64,000 nucleotides of DNA from Nocardiopsis sp. ATB16-24 (GTDB lineage Bacteria; Actinomycetota; Actinomycetes; Streptosporangiales; Streptosporangiaceae). The position numbers and the translations under genes were made by a program. The notes under the pieces were generated by a model that saw only the letters and a list, made by a program, of their open reading frames with translations, searched no databases and was not told where the DNA came from. This document shows, piece by piece, positions 35,511 through 43,976 of the stretch. Each line of letters opens with the position of its first letter. The first letter of the stretch is position 1. Location of the stretch: positions 51,634 through 115,633 of the forward strand of contig NZ_JASCXJ010000019.1 of NCBI RefSeq assembly GCF_030271535.1, written 5' to 3'.

Positions 35511-36896
35511 CTATGTGTCACCGGCTCCGTCGGACGGGGAGGCGGGGACCTCGGGCGCGTCGGGATCGAACATCGGGTCGAGCGGGCCGCCCAGCTCGGA
35601 TCTCAGCTGGTCCGGGTCGACGTCGTCCAGCGTCTCCCGTGACACGTGGATCTGCCGTTCGGGGCCTTCGATGATCTGTAGGCGCACCCGCTCGGCGATG
35701 GACATCTGCCCTTGGGCGGTGGGGTGGAAGGTGGCCCGGTCCACGCGCAGCCCCTCGCCCAGCCGACCGAGCATGATCCCGTTCAACCAGGCCTCCTCGG
35801 CGCTCACCTCGTAGCCGTTCAGCGCGGAGAGGATGTTCACGTACTCGACGCTGCCGGTGGAGCGCGAGCCGTAGACGTCCCCGTCCACCCGGTAGGCCAC
35901 GTCACGGATGAGTTCGTTGAACCGCAGGGCGAGGTCGTTCAACCACAGCTGGTCGCTCCGGTTCAGCGTGTAGTACATGCCCGGAGGATCCTCGGGGAAC
36001 AGGCGGGGATAGCCCAGGACGAGGACGCGCGCGTCGGGCGCACGGTCACGGATCTCCGCGAGGATCTCCTCCAGGGTCTCCTCGAAGGTCTCCATGCGCT
36101 CGTCGATGTCCTCCTCCTGTTCGACGCAGACGCTGCTGTCCAACACGGGCATCCGCACCATGCAGGTGCGCAGGACCGGGATGAAGCCGAGGTCGTTGCC
36201 GCCGATGCCCAGGGTCACCAGGGAGGTGTTCTCGGTGACCCGCTCGATCTGGGACTCGGGGGTGCCGATCTGCTTGATCATGTCCGAGCCCTTGTGGCTG
36301 CTGCACGCGTAGAAGGCCAGTGAACCGGAGAAGTCGAACTCCTCCGCGATCACCCGGGGGTAGGCGTTCTCGGAACGCCAGCAGCCGCCCGGCTCGGCCG
36401 TTCCGGGAAGGTAGTCGCCCGCGCCGTCGCCGGAGGAATAGGAGTCGCCCAGGGCCACGTAGTTGCCCCACAGGGCGGCCTCCTCGGGCTCCATGCGGAC
36501 CCGCCAGTCGGTCTCCTCCTCCTCGGTGAGGGGTGGGAGCTCCTCGACCGGGCACACGCCGTCGGTGACCTCGCACCACAGGTCCACCAGGCCCTCGCGG
36601 GTGAAGGGCAGCGCCAGTGTGGCCACCAGGAGCAGGACCAGAGTGAGGGAGGTGGCGATGACGATCCGGCGCCGCCTCGGGGGGCGTCGCCCGCCCCCGT
36701 CCTCCGGTCCACCGGTGTCACCGGGACCTTCGTGGCCACCGGAGCCGTGGCCCGCGCCGCCACCGGTGGAGCCTTCATCGCCCCCTTGGGCCGGGTCGGG
36801 CACGGCCGGATCGGTGTTCGGTGAAGGGCCGGAGGCCGCCGGGGAAGCGTCGTGGACCGACTTCGGCGCGTCGGGGTCCTCACCGCGTGCTGGCAC
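35511..36896 (-). CDS. membrane-anchored SGNH/GDSL hydrolase
   Basis: About 461 residues. The GTG at 36896 (GGGAGG ten bases upstream) is favoured over an ATG at 36917. A ~75-residue Gly/Pro/acidic cytoplasmic tail and a basic patch (RRPPRRRRIV) precede one membrane helix (IATSLTLVLLLVATLALPF); the enzyme domain is outside. SGNH blocks: nucleophile Ser in YVALGDSYSSGDGAGDY, Gly/Asn in GIGGNDLGF, and the C-terminal His in RATFHPTAQGQMSIAERV. A CWRSENAYP segment with conserved cysteines is typical of secreted actinobacterial lipase/esterases of this family. Substrate could be lipid or acylated glycan; unknown. It is convergent with rocD. Confidence 0.88.
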   Translation of the reverse strand: MPARGEDPDAPKSVHDASPAASGPSPNTDPAVPDPAQGGDEGSTGGGAGHGSGGHEGPGDTGGPEDGGGRRPPRRRRIVIATSLTLVLLLVATLALPFTREGLVDLWCEVTDGVCPVEELPPLTEEEETDWRVRMEPEEAALWGNYVALGDSYSSGDGAGDYLPGTAEPGGCWRSENAYPRVIAEEFDFSGSLAFYACSSHKGSDMIKQIGTPESQIERVTENTSLVTLGIGGNDLGFIPVLRTCMVRMPVLDSSVCVEQEEDIDERMETFEETLEEILAEIRDRAPDARVLVLGYPRLFPEDPPGMYYTLNRSDQLWLNDLALRFNELIRDVAYRVDGDVYGSRSTGSVEYVNILSALNGYEVSAEEAWLNGIMLGRLGEGLRVDRATFHPTAQGQMSIAERVRLQIIEGPERQIHVSRETLDDVDPDQLRSELGGPLDPMFDPDAPEVPASPSDGAGDT

Positions 36897-37248
36897 GTCC
36901 GCTACCGCCTCCCACATCCCGGACGGCTTCTGTCCACAGGTAAGACTACCCGTGGAGATTTGCCCGGATGACGTCTCGAAGGCCAGGTGCCGCACGGCCG
37001 CACGGCGGACGCGGACGCGAGGAAGAGCCGACCCGGCGATGGCCGATCCCGCTGGGGCGACCCGGCCCTTCGCACCAGGAGACTCCTTCGCCTCCGCCGT
37101 TCGAGGCGGGGGTCACCGGTGAAAGGTCACGGCACCCGGGGGCGGGCCCCTGAGGGGAGCACACGGACCGGCTCGCGCCCTCCCCCTGGCCCGAAAGCGC
37201 GAGGGCGGCACCCCCGGGGTGCCGCCCTCCGCCGTGCTCCGACCGGAC
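36897..37248. other. intergenic region between sod and the SGNH hydrolase
   Basis: 352 bases. It contains the sod terminator (37201-37229) and the upstream region of the SGNH hydrolase. Nothing else convincing is seen. Confidence 0.5.
37201..37229 (-). terminator. terminator of the superoxide dismutase gene
   Basis: A perfect 14-bp complementarity (37201-37214 with 37216-37229), with almost no loop when fully paired, 20 bases past the sod stop codon. Confidence 0.7.
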
Positions 37249-37863
37249 TCAGCCGATCCGAACCTCACGGGCCTTGGCGAAGCGCTCCTGGACGTCGGCC
37301 CAGTTGACCACGTTCCAGAAGGCCTTGGCGTACTCGGCCTTCACGTTCTTGTACTGGAGGTAGAAGGCGTGCTCCCACATGTCCAGCATCAGCAGCGGAA
37401 TGGAGCTCAGGGCGATGTTGCCCTGCTGGTCGTAGAGCTGCTCGATGACCAGACGCTGACCCAGGGTGTCCCAGGCCAGGATCGCCCAGCCCGAGCCCTG
37501 GATGGTGGTGGCCACGGCGGTGAAGTGCGCGCGGAAGGCGTCGAAGGAGCCGAACTGGTCGTCGATGGCCGCACCCAGTTCGCCCTCGGGCTTGTCACCG
37601 CCCTCCGGGGAGAGGTTCTTCCAGAAGACGGAGTGGTTGACGTGGCCGCCCAGGTTGAACGCCAGGTTCTTCTCCAGCATGGGGATGGTTCCGAAGTCGC
37701 CGCTCTCGCGAGCCTCGGCCATCTTCTCCAGGGCCGTGTTGGCACCGGAGACGTAGGTCGCGTGGTGCTTGTCGTGGTGCAGCTCCATGATCTGACCCGA
37801 GATCCACGGCTCCAGGGCCGCGTAGTCGTAGGGCAGTTCGGGGAGCGAATACGGCGCAGACAT
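37249..37863 (-). CDS. sodA: superoxide dismutase, Mn/Fe family
   Basis: A 204-residue cytoplasmic enzyme dismuting superoxide to oxygen and hydrogen peroxide. ATG 37863 is selected by AAAGGTG eight bases upstream and gives the standard N-terminus ([15 protein letters not shown]). The four metal ligands are present: H29 (ELHHDKHH), H77 ([10 protein letters not shown]), D161 and H165 ([12 protein letters not shown]). The Gly before HVNH and a Gln in DQQGN fit the Mn-preferring pattern of E. coli SodA, but metal use in this family cannot be settled from sequence. Single gene with its own terminator. Confidence 0.95.
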   Translation of the reverse strand: MSAPYSLPELPYDYAALEPWISGQIMELHHDKHHATYVSGANTALEKMAEARESGDFGTIPMLEKNLAFNLGGHVNHSVFWKNLSPEGGDKPEGELGAAIDDQFGSFDAFRAHFTAVATTIQGSGWAILAWDTLGQRLVIEQLYDQQGNIALSSIPLLMLDMWEHAFYLQYKNVKAEYAKAFWNVVNWADVQERFAKAREVRIG

Positions 37864-38982
37864 CTCTGACGCACCTTTCCAATGACGCGATTCGTCGTGT
37901 TCACCAGCGATGGGATCGCTAGGCAGCAAGCTATCAGTCGGACGGCCGTGTGCCCGGTGTCAGGCCGTTTACACTCCGGCTCGGGAATAAACCGAGGCGA
38001 CGGGACGGAGGGGACCGGAGCCCGTGTGACCCTGGGTGTGCGCGCTGTCGCCGGAGAGGGCCGTCCGTGGTCCCACCGTCCCCCCTCAGCACTTCCCCGC
38101 GCGTCCTTCCCTAATCATGGCTTTTATGGGAGAGCCTCTCAGAACGTGGGTCGTGGAGGAGGATAATGCGCTTTTCCGATAAAAATCCTTCTCCGAAGGA
38201 TCGTCGGCCGTTCGTTCTTCCGGCATTCCTCCGAGGAACATCGAGGGCGGGGGTGACGCAACGCTCGATTCGAGGGCCCGAGCCGCTTTCCCGTGCGGCA
38301 CCGGACCCTGTCCTTGTGAGGACGTCACCGTTCACGCCCACCCCTCGTTCCGGGCCGCACGTCGTCACCGTCGTGCCGATGGCCCTCCCTCACCTCCGGT
38401 GCGATCGGCCCTCCACGGCGCGTACGTGGCGCTGCCGTTCACCGGGGCGTGCGTCACCGGCTCCCCGCTCCGACCCCTGGAGCGCGAGAGCGGGCTCGGT
38501 CTCCTGGTCTTCCGGGGTCGGTCCCGTACGCAGGCTCACTCCGGCCGCCGATCGCCTCCCGGCCGAGGGCGGCCCCTGGTACGGACGTTGCCGTTCGCTC
38601 CGGTCGCTCTGGCCGTCGAGCGCGGCCGGGCATCGACGTGACCGGTGTCCGCGCTCTGCCCGGGAGCTCCCGTCGAAGGGCCGCGTGAGGGTGGTGGGGC
38701 CCTCGGCGAAAGCGTCGGATACGCGTACATGAGTAATTCATGAGACTCCGGTGAACAACAGGAGAATTGTGTGTGCTCCGGGTTTTGTTCTCCTCTGGGA
38801 AGCGTCCGTTATTTCGTTGAAGCGTTAAGGTCGAAAGTGTCTGAGCGGTTCGGTCCCGCTCCTCCTGGAAGAGTGGTGGAATCAACGGCTCCATCCGGGG
38901 GAGGCGGACCTTTCCCCTCCTGTCCCCTCACGGCCCGTCTTCGGCGGAGCCGTGGCAGAAACTCCTGTGGAGGTGTCCGCCC
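37864..38982. other. 1.1-kb gene-poor region upstream of the glycosyltransferase cluster
   Basis: Open frames here have shadow-like composition (Arg/Pro/Ser-rich, no family) and I reject them. The region has unusually AT-rich patches for this genome (38100-38240 and 38725-38850). It holds a minus-strand intrinsic-terminator-like hairpin at 38181-38201 with no gene obviously feeding it. A 7-bp AGGAGAA/TTCTCCT inverted repeat lies near 38759-38798. The second AT-rich patch ends about 130 bases before the methyltransferase start and probably carries the cluster promoter. Confidence 0.5.
38181..38201 (-). terminator. orphan intrinsic terminator on the minus strand
   Basis: A 7-bp stem (38185-38191 with 38195-38201) with a 3-base loop is followed in minus-strand reading by TTTTT. 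It is one of the few T-tailed terminators in the window, yet no gene is recognised upstream of it on that strand. Confidence 0.5.
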
Positions 38983-40029
38983 ATGCGGCCGCTGCGCAAC
39001 CGTCTCGGTCCGCTCCTCGTCGTCGGGACGGTGTTCGGTGCCCTCGTGCTCTGTCTCCCCTCCGTGCTGGGGCTGTGGGGGCTGCTCGACGGGGTGGACG
39101 TGCTCACCCTCACGTTCCTGGGCCTGCTCGGCGCCGCGGTGGCGCTCCTGGCGCTGGGGACCCTCCTGTTGCAGCGCAGGGTCGGCCACCTGTCCAAAAG
39201 CGTGGGAACGGCGATGGAGACCCACAGCCGCAGGGTCACCGAGGTCCTCGGTGGCGACCGGCTGGAGACGGCCCGCGCCCTGGAGGGCGTTCAGGAGCGC
39301 CTGAGCGACCTGCGGGAGCGCGCTCTGCCCAGGATGAGCGGAGAGATCCGGCACGCGATCGCCGCACAGGGACGAGACGACTACGAACAGCAGGTCGCCT
39401 GGACCGAACTGCGCGAGTACCTGGACACCGCCGCCTTCATGCCCCCGCTCCGAGGTTGGGCGGCCTCCCCCGACGTGCTCAGGGTCCTGGTGCGCCACAT
39501 CGACCGGCTGCGTCCCACGCTGGTCGTGGAGTGCGGCAGCGGCGCCTCCAGCGTCTGGCTCGGCTACGCGCTGCGCCGCGCGGGCGGCGGCAGGCTCGTG
39601 GCCGTGGAGCACGACGCCCGTTACGCCGATCTGAGTCGGGAACTGGTCACCGCGCACGGACTCGACGACATCGTCGAGATCCGCCACGCGCCGCTGACGG
39701 AGATCCCCGCCACCACGGTCACCGTCGACGGACGGGAACGGTCCACCGCGGACCTGTGGTACGACACCGCGGTCTTCGCCGACCTGGAGGGCATCGGTCT
39801 GGTGTTCGTGGACGGCCCGCCCAAGGCCACCGGACTCCAGGCGCGCTACCCGGCCGTGCCCGTCCTGCTGCCGCGCTGCACGGAGGACGTGGTCATCGTC
39901 CTGGACGACGCCGCGCGTCCCGACGAACGGGCCGTGGGCGAACGCTGGATGGCCGAGCACCCCGAACTCCACCGCACCGAGGAGACCGCGGAGAAAGGCG
40001 CTCACGTCTTCAGCCGCAAGGGCTCCTGA
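38983..40029 (+). CDS. membrane-anchored class I SAM-dependent methyltransferase
   Basis: A 348-residue protein. Two N-terminal membrane helices (~10-32 and ~40-62) are followed by a ~75-residue helical, coiled-coil-like stalk (LSKSVGTAMETHSRRVTEVLGGDRLETARALEGV) and a Rossmann methyltransferase domain (~150-348). Motif I is VVECGSGASSVWLGYAL, motif II VAVEHDARYA and motif IV-like LVFVDGPPKATG. Similar proteins in other actinomycetes sit in surface-polysaccharide loci, where they may methylate a sugar or lipid at the membrane. The ATG has GGAGG nearby. It leads the glycosyltransferase cluster, 47 bases before the next gene. Confidence 0.85.
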   Translation: MRPLRNRLGPLLVVGTVFGALVLCLPSVLGLWGLLDGVDVLTLTFLGLLGAAVALLALGTLLLQRRVGHLSKSVGTAMETHSRRVTEVLGGDRLETARALEGVQERLSDLRERALPRMSGEIRHAIAAQGRDDYEQQVAWTELREYLDTAAFMPPLRGWAASPDVLRVLVRHIDRLRPTLVVECGSGASSVWLGYALRRAGGGRLVAVEHDARYADLSRELVTAHGLDDIVEIRHAPLTEIPATTVTVDGRERSTADLWYDTAVFADLEGIGLVFVDGPPKATGLQARYPAVPVLLPRCTEDVVIVLDDAARPDERAVGERWMAEHPELHRTEETAEKGAHVFSRKGS

Positions 40030-40076
40030 ACCCCCACCCCCATGCCGGTACCGTTCCGCACACCCGAGGACGTCCG

Positions 40077-42095
40077 ATGATCATCACCGCCCTGCGGCAC
40101 GCTCTGCGTGCCCGCGGCAGCGAGACCGCCGTGCTCTGCCACACGGGCGCCGACACCCGTCCCCTCCTGTCCGGGCTGCCCTTGCGTCCCGACGATCCGA
40201 TCCTGGATCTGGGCTCCCACCCCCTCGGCCGGCCCGTGGAGGTCCCCGGCGCCCGCCCCGGGGACGAGGGGGCGGAGGTCGGACTGGTCGCGGTCCTGGC
40301 GGCCACTACCACCGACCTGCACCGCGCCCTCACCGCGTCCGCGCACCTGCCCCGGGCCGCGCACGTCCTGGTCGCCCTGATCGCCACCCCCGGACATCAG
40401 GAGCCTCCCCTTCCGGCCTCCCCGGGCCTGGGCCAGTGGCGCGACCTACAGGAGATGCGTGTGCGTCGGGTGGACCGGCGCGGCTGGCTGTGCGAGCTGT
40501 TCTTCCCCAACGGCGTGGACACGGCCGAGGTCCTCGACGCGGTCCTCCATGGCACCCGGGGGCGTCGACGGGGCCCGGCCGTCGCGCCGTCGGCCGTCCT
40601 GCACGGATCCGAGGCCTCCCTGTGGCGTCCAGGAGATCCCCGAGCCCACGGCGTGGAGGCCGGCGGGCCGGTTCCGCTGCGCCGTGTCACCCCCGTGGGC
40701 GACCTGGCGCTGAGGGTGGGAGAGGGAGCCGACCGGCCCCGGTGGGCCGATCCCGTCGTACCCGTGGTGGATCGCGTCACCACCGACACCGATTCCTGGG
40801 AACGCCTCGCCGGAGCGGAGGGGCGTACACGGGCCCGGATCGTCTCGCGGACGGTCGGCCCGGTCGAGGCGATCGCCCCCGTGGACGAGCTCACCGTCAA
40901 CCCCGTCGGATTCACCAAGGCGGAGAGGGGGCCCCTGGGGGACCTCACCGTCCACGGTGACCGCGCCGTCGTCCGCGAGGGCGACAAGGACCTGGTGGCC
41001 GTCGCGCCCGACGGCACCGTCACCGACGTGGACCTGTCCCGGGTCCGCCACCTGCGCGGCGTGCGGGTGGACTGGTCGGGGCACACCGGCCCCGCCGCGG
41101 CCGTACGCGCCGTCGCCTCCCTGGCGGCCGGGGGCGTGCCCCTGGTCAGCGGATCGGTCCCGACCTGGGCGGCCGGGCTCGGACGTCCCCTCGCGGACCT
41201 GCTCACCGGGGTCGATGAGGCGGACCTCGCCGACCGGTTGAAGAGGGAGGAGCACAGCGTCCGGCTGCGCCGGGCGGCCCTGCGACACCACGGGCGGCGC
41301 TCGCGGTGGCGTGCTCTGGCCGCCGAGGCGGGCGTTCCCGTCCCACCCGAGCCCCTGATCTCCGTGGTCCTGTGCACCCGACGCCCGGAGATGGTGGGGT
41401 TCGCGCTCGCCCAGATCGCCCGGCAGCGTGGGGTGGACCTGGAGGTGGTGCTCACCCTGCACGGTTTTTCCGCCTCCCTTCCCGAGGTGGCCGCGGCCAT
41501 CGCCTCCTTCACCGCTCTGGGCCTTCCCCTGGTCGTGCACGAGGCCGACGCGGACCAGGTGTTCGGATCGGTGCTCAACGATTCCGTCGCCCGGACCTCG
41601 GGGAGTCTGGTCGCCAAGTGGGACGACGACGACTGGTACGGCCCCGACCATCTCGCCGACCTGGTACTGGCCCGCACCTACTCCGGCGCCGAACTCGTCG
41701 GCACCGGACAGGACTTCGTCCACCTCCAGGAGGTGGACGTCACCGTCTGGCGCGGTAGAGGGTCGGAGATCGCCACCCGGTTCGTCGCCGGGGGCACCCT
41801 CCTCACCGACCGGGTGGTGTTGGAGGAGACCGGTGGTTTCCGGCCTTTGCCCCGTGCCGTCGACACCCAGCTGCTCATCGCCGTCGCCCGAAGCGGCGGC
41901 CGGATCCACCGCACCCACGGCCTGGGTTACGTCCTGCGTCGCACCGGCGGAGGCCACACCTGGTCCGAGGACATGGCCTACTTCCTGCACGATCACGCCC
42001 GACAGTGGTTCGGCTGGCGTCCCAGTTCCCTCCTGGAGGGAGAACCTCCGCCTCTGGGCCGGCCCACCACCGAGTACACAGGGGAACACCGTTGA
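40077..42095 (+). CDS. large GT-A glycosyltransferase with unknown N-terminal domain, cassette copy 1
   Basis: A 672-residue protein starting at ATG 40077 (GAGG seven bases upstream). Residues 1-~400 form a domain I do not recognise, with conserved landmarks such as VNPVGFTKAERGPLGDLTVHG and AAAVRAVASLAAGGVPLVSG. Residues ~425-672 are a family-2-like GT-A domain: ISVVLCTRRPEMVGFALAQIARQ, VFGSVLNDSV, and a metal-binding DDDD at 516-519 (AKWDDDDWYGPDHL), then RAVDTQLLIAVARSGGRIHR. It is probably a cytoplasmic sugar-nucleotide transferase building a surface glycan. It is paralogous to 43977-46031. Its TGA overlaps the TTG start of the next gene. Confidence 0.82.
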   Translation: MIITALRHALRARGSETAVLCHTGADTRPLLSGLPLRPDDPILDLGSHPLGRPVEVPGARPGDEGAEVGLVAVLAATTTDLHRALTASAHLPRAAHVLVALIATPGHQEPPLPASPGLGQWRDLQEMRVRRVDRRGWLCELFFPNGVDTAEVLDAVLHGTRGRRRGPAVAPSAVLHGSEASLWRPGDPRAHGVEAGGPVPLRRVTPVGDLALRVGEGADRPRWADPVVPVVDRVTTDTDSWERLAGAEGRTRARIVSRTVGPVEAIAPVDELTVNPVGFTKAERGPLGDLTVHGDRAVVREGDKDLVAVAPDGTVTDVDLSRVRHLRGVRVDWSGHTGPAAAVRAVASLAAGGVPLVSGSVPTWAAGLGRPLADLLTGVDEADLADRLKREEHSVRLRRAALRHHGRRSRWRALAAEAGVPVPPEPLISVVLCTRRPEMVGFALAQIARQRGVDLEVVLTLHGFSASLPEVAAAIASFTALGLPLVVHEADADQVFGSVLNDSVARTSGSLVAKWDDDDWYGPDHLADLVLARTYSGAELVGTGQDFVHLQEVDVTVWRGRGSEIATRFVAGGTLLTDRVVLEETGGFRPLPRAVDTQLLIAVARSGGRIHRTHGLGYVLRRTGGGHTWSEDMAYFLHDHARQWFGWRPSSLLEGEPPPLGRPTTEYTGEHR

Positions 42096-43747
42096 CCACT
42101 TTGGACATGAGCCCGGAACCGGGCTCCCTCGCCCGCACGCCCGAGTCCGGTACCGCCCTGCCCTGGGGGGAGGTCGACTACCGGGACCAGCCCCACGCCA
42201 GGCGCAACGACTACTCGGTCCTGTGTCCGCCGCCGTTGGGCGCATGGGAGCCGACGTTGTCGGTGTCGGTGGTCGTTCCCGCGCACGGTCACCCGGACAA
42301 GCTGGCGATGGTGCTGGCCTCCCTGTCGGCGCAGAGCTACCCCTCGCACCTGATGGAGGTGATCGTGGTCGACGACGGTTCCCCCGAACCGCTCACCCTG
42401 CCTCCGGTACGACCCGACAACACGCGCCTGATCACCTCCGGCCCCGGCGGCTGGGGTTCGGCGCACGCGGTCGACAGCGGTGTGGCCGTCTCCTCCGGAC
42501 AGGTGATCCTGCGCCTGGACGCCGACATGCTGGTCTACCGCGAACACGTCGAGTCGCAGATGCGCTGGCACCACCTGCTCGACTACGGGGTCGCCCTGGG
42601 CCACAAGATGTTCGTGGACTTCGACCCGGGGGCCATGACGCCGGAGTACGTGGCGGAGCGGGTGCGCGCGGGCCGGGCCGCCGACCTGTTCGACCGCGAG
42701 TCCGCCGACCCGCACTGGGTGGAGCGGCTGATCGACAAGCACGACCGGTTGCGCACCGCCGACCGCCTCGCCTACAAGGTGTTCGTGGGCGCCACCGGAT
42801 CCCTGCACCGCACGCTCTTCGACGCAGCGGGCGGCCTGGACCCGGAGATGGTCCTGGGCGGCGACACCGAGTTCGCCTACCGGGTCTTCCAACAGGGCGC
42901 CCTGTTCATTCCCGACCTTGACACCAGCGCCTGGCACCTGGGCCGTTCCCAGATGCAGACCCGAAGGGACGCGGGCACCCGCTATCGCTCCCCGTTCGTG
43001 TCCAACCGGGTGCCCGACTTCCACCTGCGCCGCCAACGACCGGAACGGCAGTGGGAGGTACCGATCGTCGACGCGGTCGTGGACGTGGAGGGCGCCACCC
43101 TGGAGGAGGTGGACGTCACCGCCTCGGCGCTGCTGGCCGGAACGACACCCGACATCCGGTTGTGGTTGGTCGGTCCCTGGAGCGGGTTGGGGGAGGGGCG
43201 ACGTTCCCCTCTGGACGAGGAACGGCTCGACCTGCGCCTGGTCCGGGAGACCTTCCGAGGAGATCCGCGGGTGCGCCTGGTGGAGTCCGCGCCCGCCCCC
43301 GACCCCCGCGTGCCCTTCCGGCTGCGCGTGCCCGTGGACACGGCGCTGCGGGAACATGCCGTCGCGGACCTGCTGGAGGCGGTGGACGAGAACAGGGCGG
43401 GACTGTTGTGCGCGCCGTTGCCCGGGGCCACCCGCAGCGGAGGCGTCCTGCGGTTGGAACGGGCCGCCGCCTACGCGCGGGCCCGCCACCTGTGGCCGGA
43501 CGCCGACGACGAGGAACTGGACCGTGGGGTGGAGGAGGTCTACGGCACGCACTGGACACCGGGGGAGGATTACGTGGTCGTGGAGGAACGGGGTGAGCCG
43601 GAGAGCCCTGAGACGTTGCGTCGCAGACTCGCCCACGCGCTCGCCGAGGCCGAGCGGATGCGCGCCCGGGCCAGACGCGCCGAACGCAAGCTGCGCTGGT
43701 TCACCCCCGGTCTGGGTCGCAGGGTGCTGCGGAAGCTGGCCCGCTGA
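42092..43747 (+). CDS. family 2 glycosyltransferase, cassette copy 1
   Basis: A 551-residue protein. The TTG at 42092, overlapping the previous TGA, is taken as the start because the paralogous joint at 46028 has a clear GGGAGG site at the same place. A GT2 domain (~50-330) carries SVSVVVPAHGHPDKLAMVL, EVIVVDDGSPEPLTL (nucleotide Asp), the DxD in RLDADMLVYREHVESQM, and the catalytic-loop LGGDTEFAYRV. A C-terminal ~200-residue domain follows (FHLRRQRPERQWEVP, TPDIRLWLVGPWSGLGEGR). It ends in a basic amphipathic tail (MRARARRAERKLRWFTPGLGRRV) that may touch the membrane. Translationally coupled to its partner. Paralog: 46028-47698. Confidence 0.85.
   Translation: MTTLDMSPEPGSLARTPESGTALPWGEVDYRDQPHARRNDYSVLCPPPLGAWEPTLSVSVVVPAHGHPDKLAMVLASLSAQSYPSHLMEVIVVDDGSPEPLTLPPVRPDNTRLITSGPGGWGSAHAVDSGVAVSSGQVILRLDADMLVYREHVESQMRWHHLLDYGVALGHKMFVDFDPGAMTPEYVAERVRAGRAADLFDRESADPHWVERLIDKHDRLRTADRLAYKVFVGATGSLHRTLFDAAGGLDPEMVLGGDTEFAYRVFQQGALFIPDLDTSAWHLGRSQMQTRRDAGTRYRSPFVSNRVPDFHLRRQRPERQWEVPIVDAVVDVEGATLEEVDVTASALLAGTTPDIRLWLVGPWSGLGEGRRSPLDEERLDLRLVRETFRGDPRVRLVESAPAPDPRVPFRLRVPVDTALREHAVADLLEAVDENRAGLLCAPLPGATRSGGVLRLERAAAYARARHLWPDADDEELDRGVEEVYGTHWTPGEDYVVVEERGEPESPETLRRRLAHALAEAERMRARARRAERKLRWFTPGLGRRVLRKLAR
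42201..42440 (+). repeat. 240-base block identical to 46146-46385
   Basis: Base-by-base comparison shows no difference over 240 bases between the two GT2 genes, while sequence on both sides differs. The block spans the first half of the GT2 domain. Confidence 0.92.
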
Positions 43748-43795
43748 GCCGAGGGGGTGTCCGGCCGGCGCGCGAGGGCCGGGGCCGGGGCCGAG

Positions 43796-43817
43796 CGGAG
43801 CCCGGAGGAGGGCTCCG
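43796..43817 (+). terminator. hairpin between the two cassettes
   Basis: An 8-bp stem (43796-43803 with 43810-43817) with a 6-base loop, 48 bases past the stop of the first cassette. It would separate the transcripts of the two copies. Confidence 0.5.
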
Positions 43818-43880
43818 CCATGGGCGGAGCACGGAGGCGGGCGGTGCGCCGGTTGTGCCGACACACCGCCGCACGCCAAG

Positions 43881-43921
43881 TCTGAATGTGATCATTTGAC
43901 TACTCTGGGTTTTTAGATCTG
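43881..43921 (+). promoter_or_regulatory. AT-rich probable promoter of cassette copy 2
   Basis: A ~40-base AT-rich island in otherwise GC-rich sequence, containing TTGACT and a TTTTTAGAT stretch, 56 bases ahead of the second cassette start. The spacing does not fit a perfect -35/-10 pair, so only a promoter region is claimed. Confidence 0.4.
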
Positions 43922-43976
43922 GTGCGTGCCCTGTTGGGGTGCGACGCCGCTTTCCCACACCCACCGAGGTCGCCCG

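Larger units (their letters stand above)
40077..43747 (+). repeat. tandem cassette copy 1 (two glycosyltransferase genes)
   Basis: This two-gene unit is repeated in direct orientation at 43977-47698, with the same order, nearly equal lengths and the same overlapping stop/start joint. Confidence 0.9.

Noticed and set aside
38166..38732. 188-codon plus-strand open frame before the glycan cluster
   Set aside because: Arg/Ser/Pro-rich composition typical of random high-GC sequence, with no ribosome site and no family.
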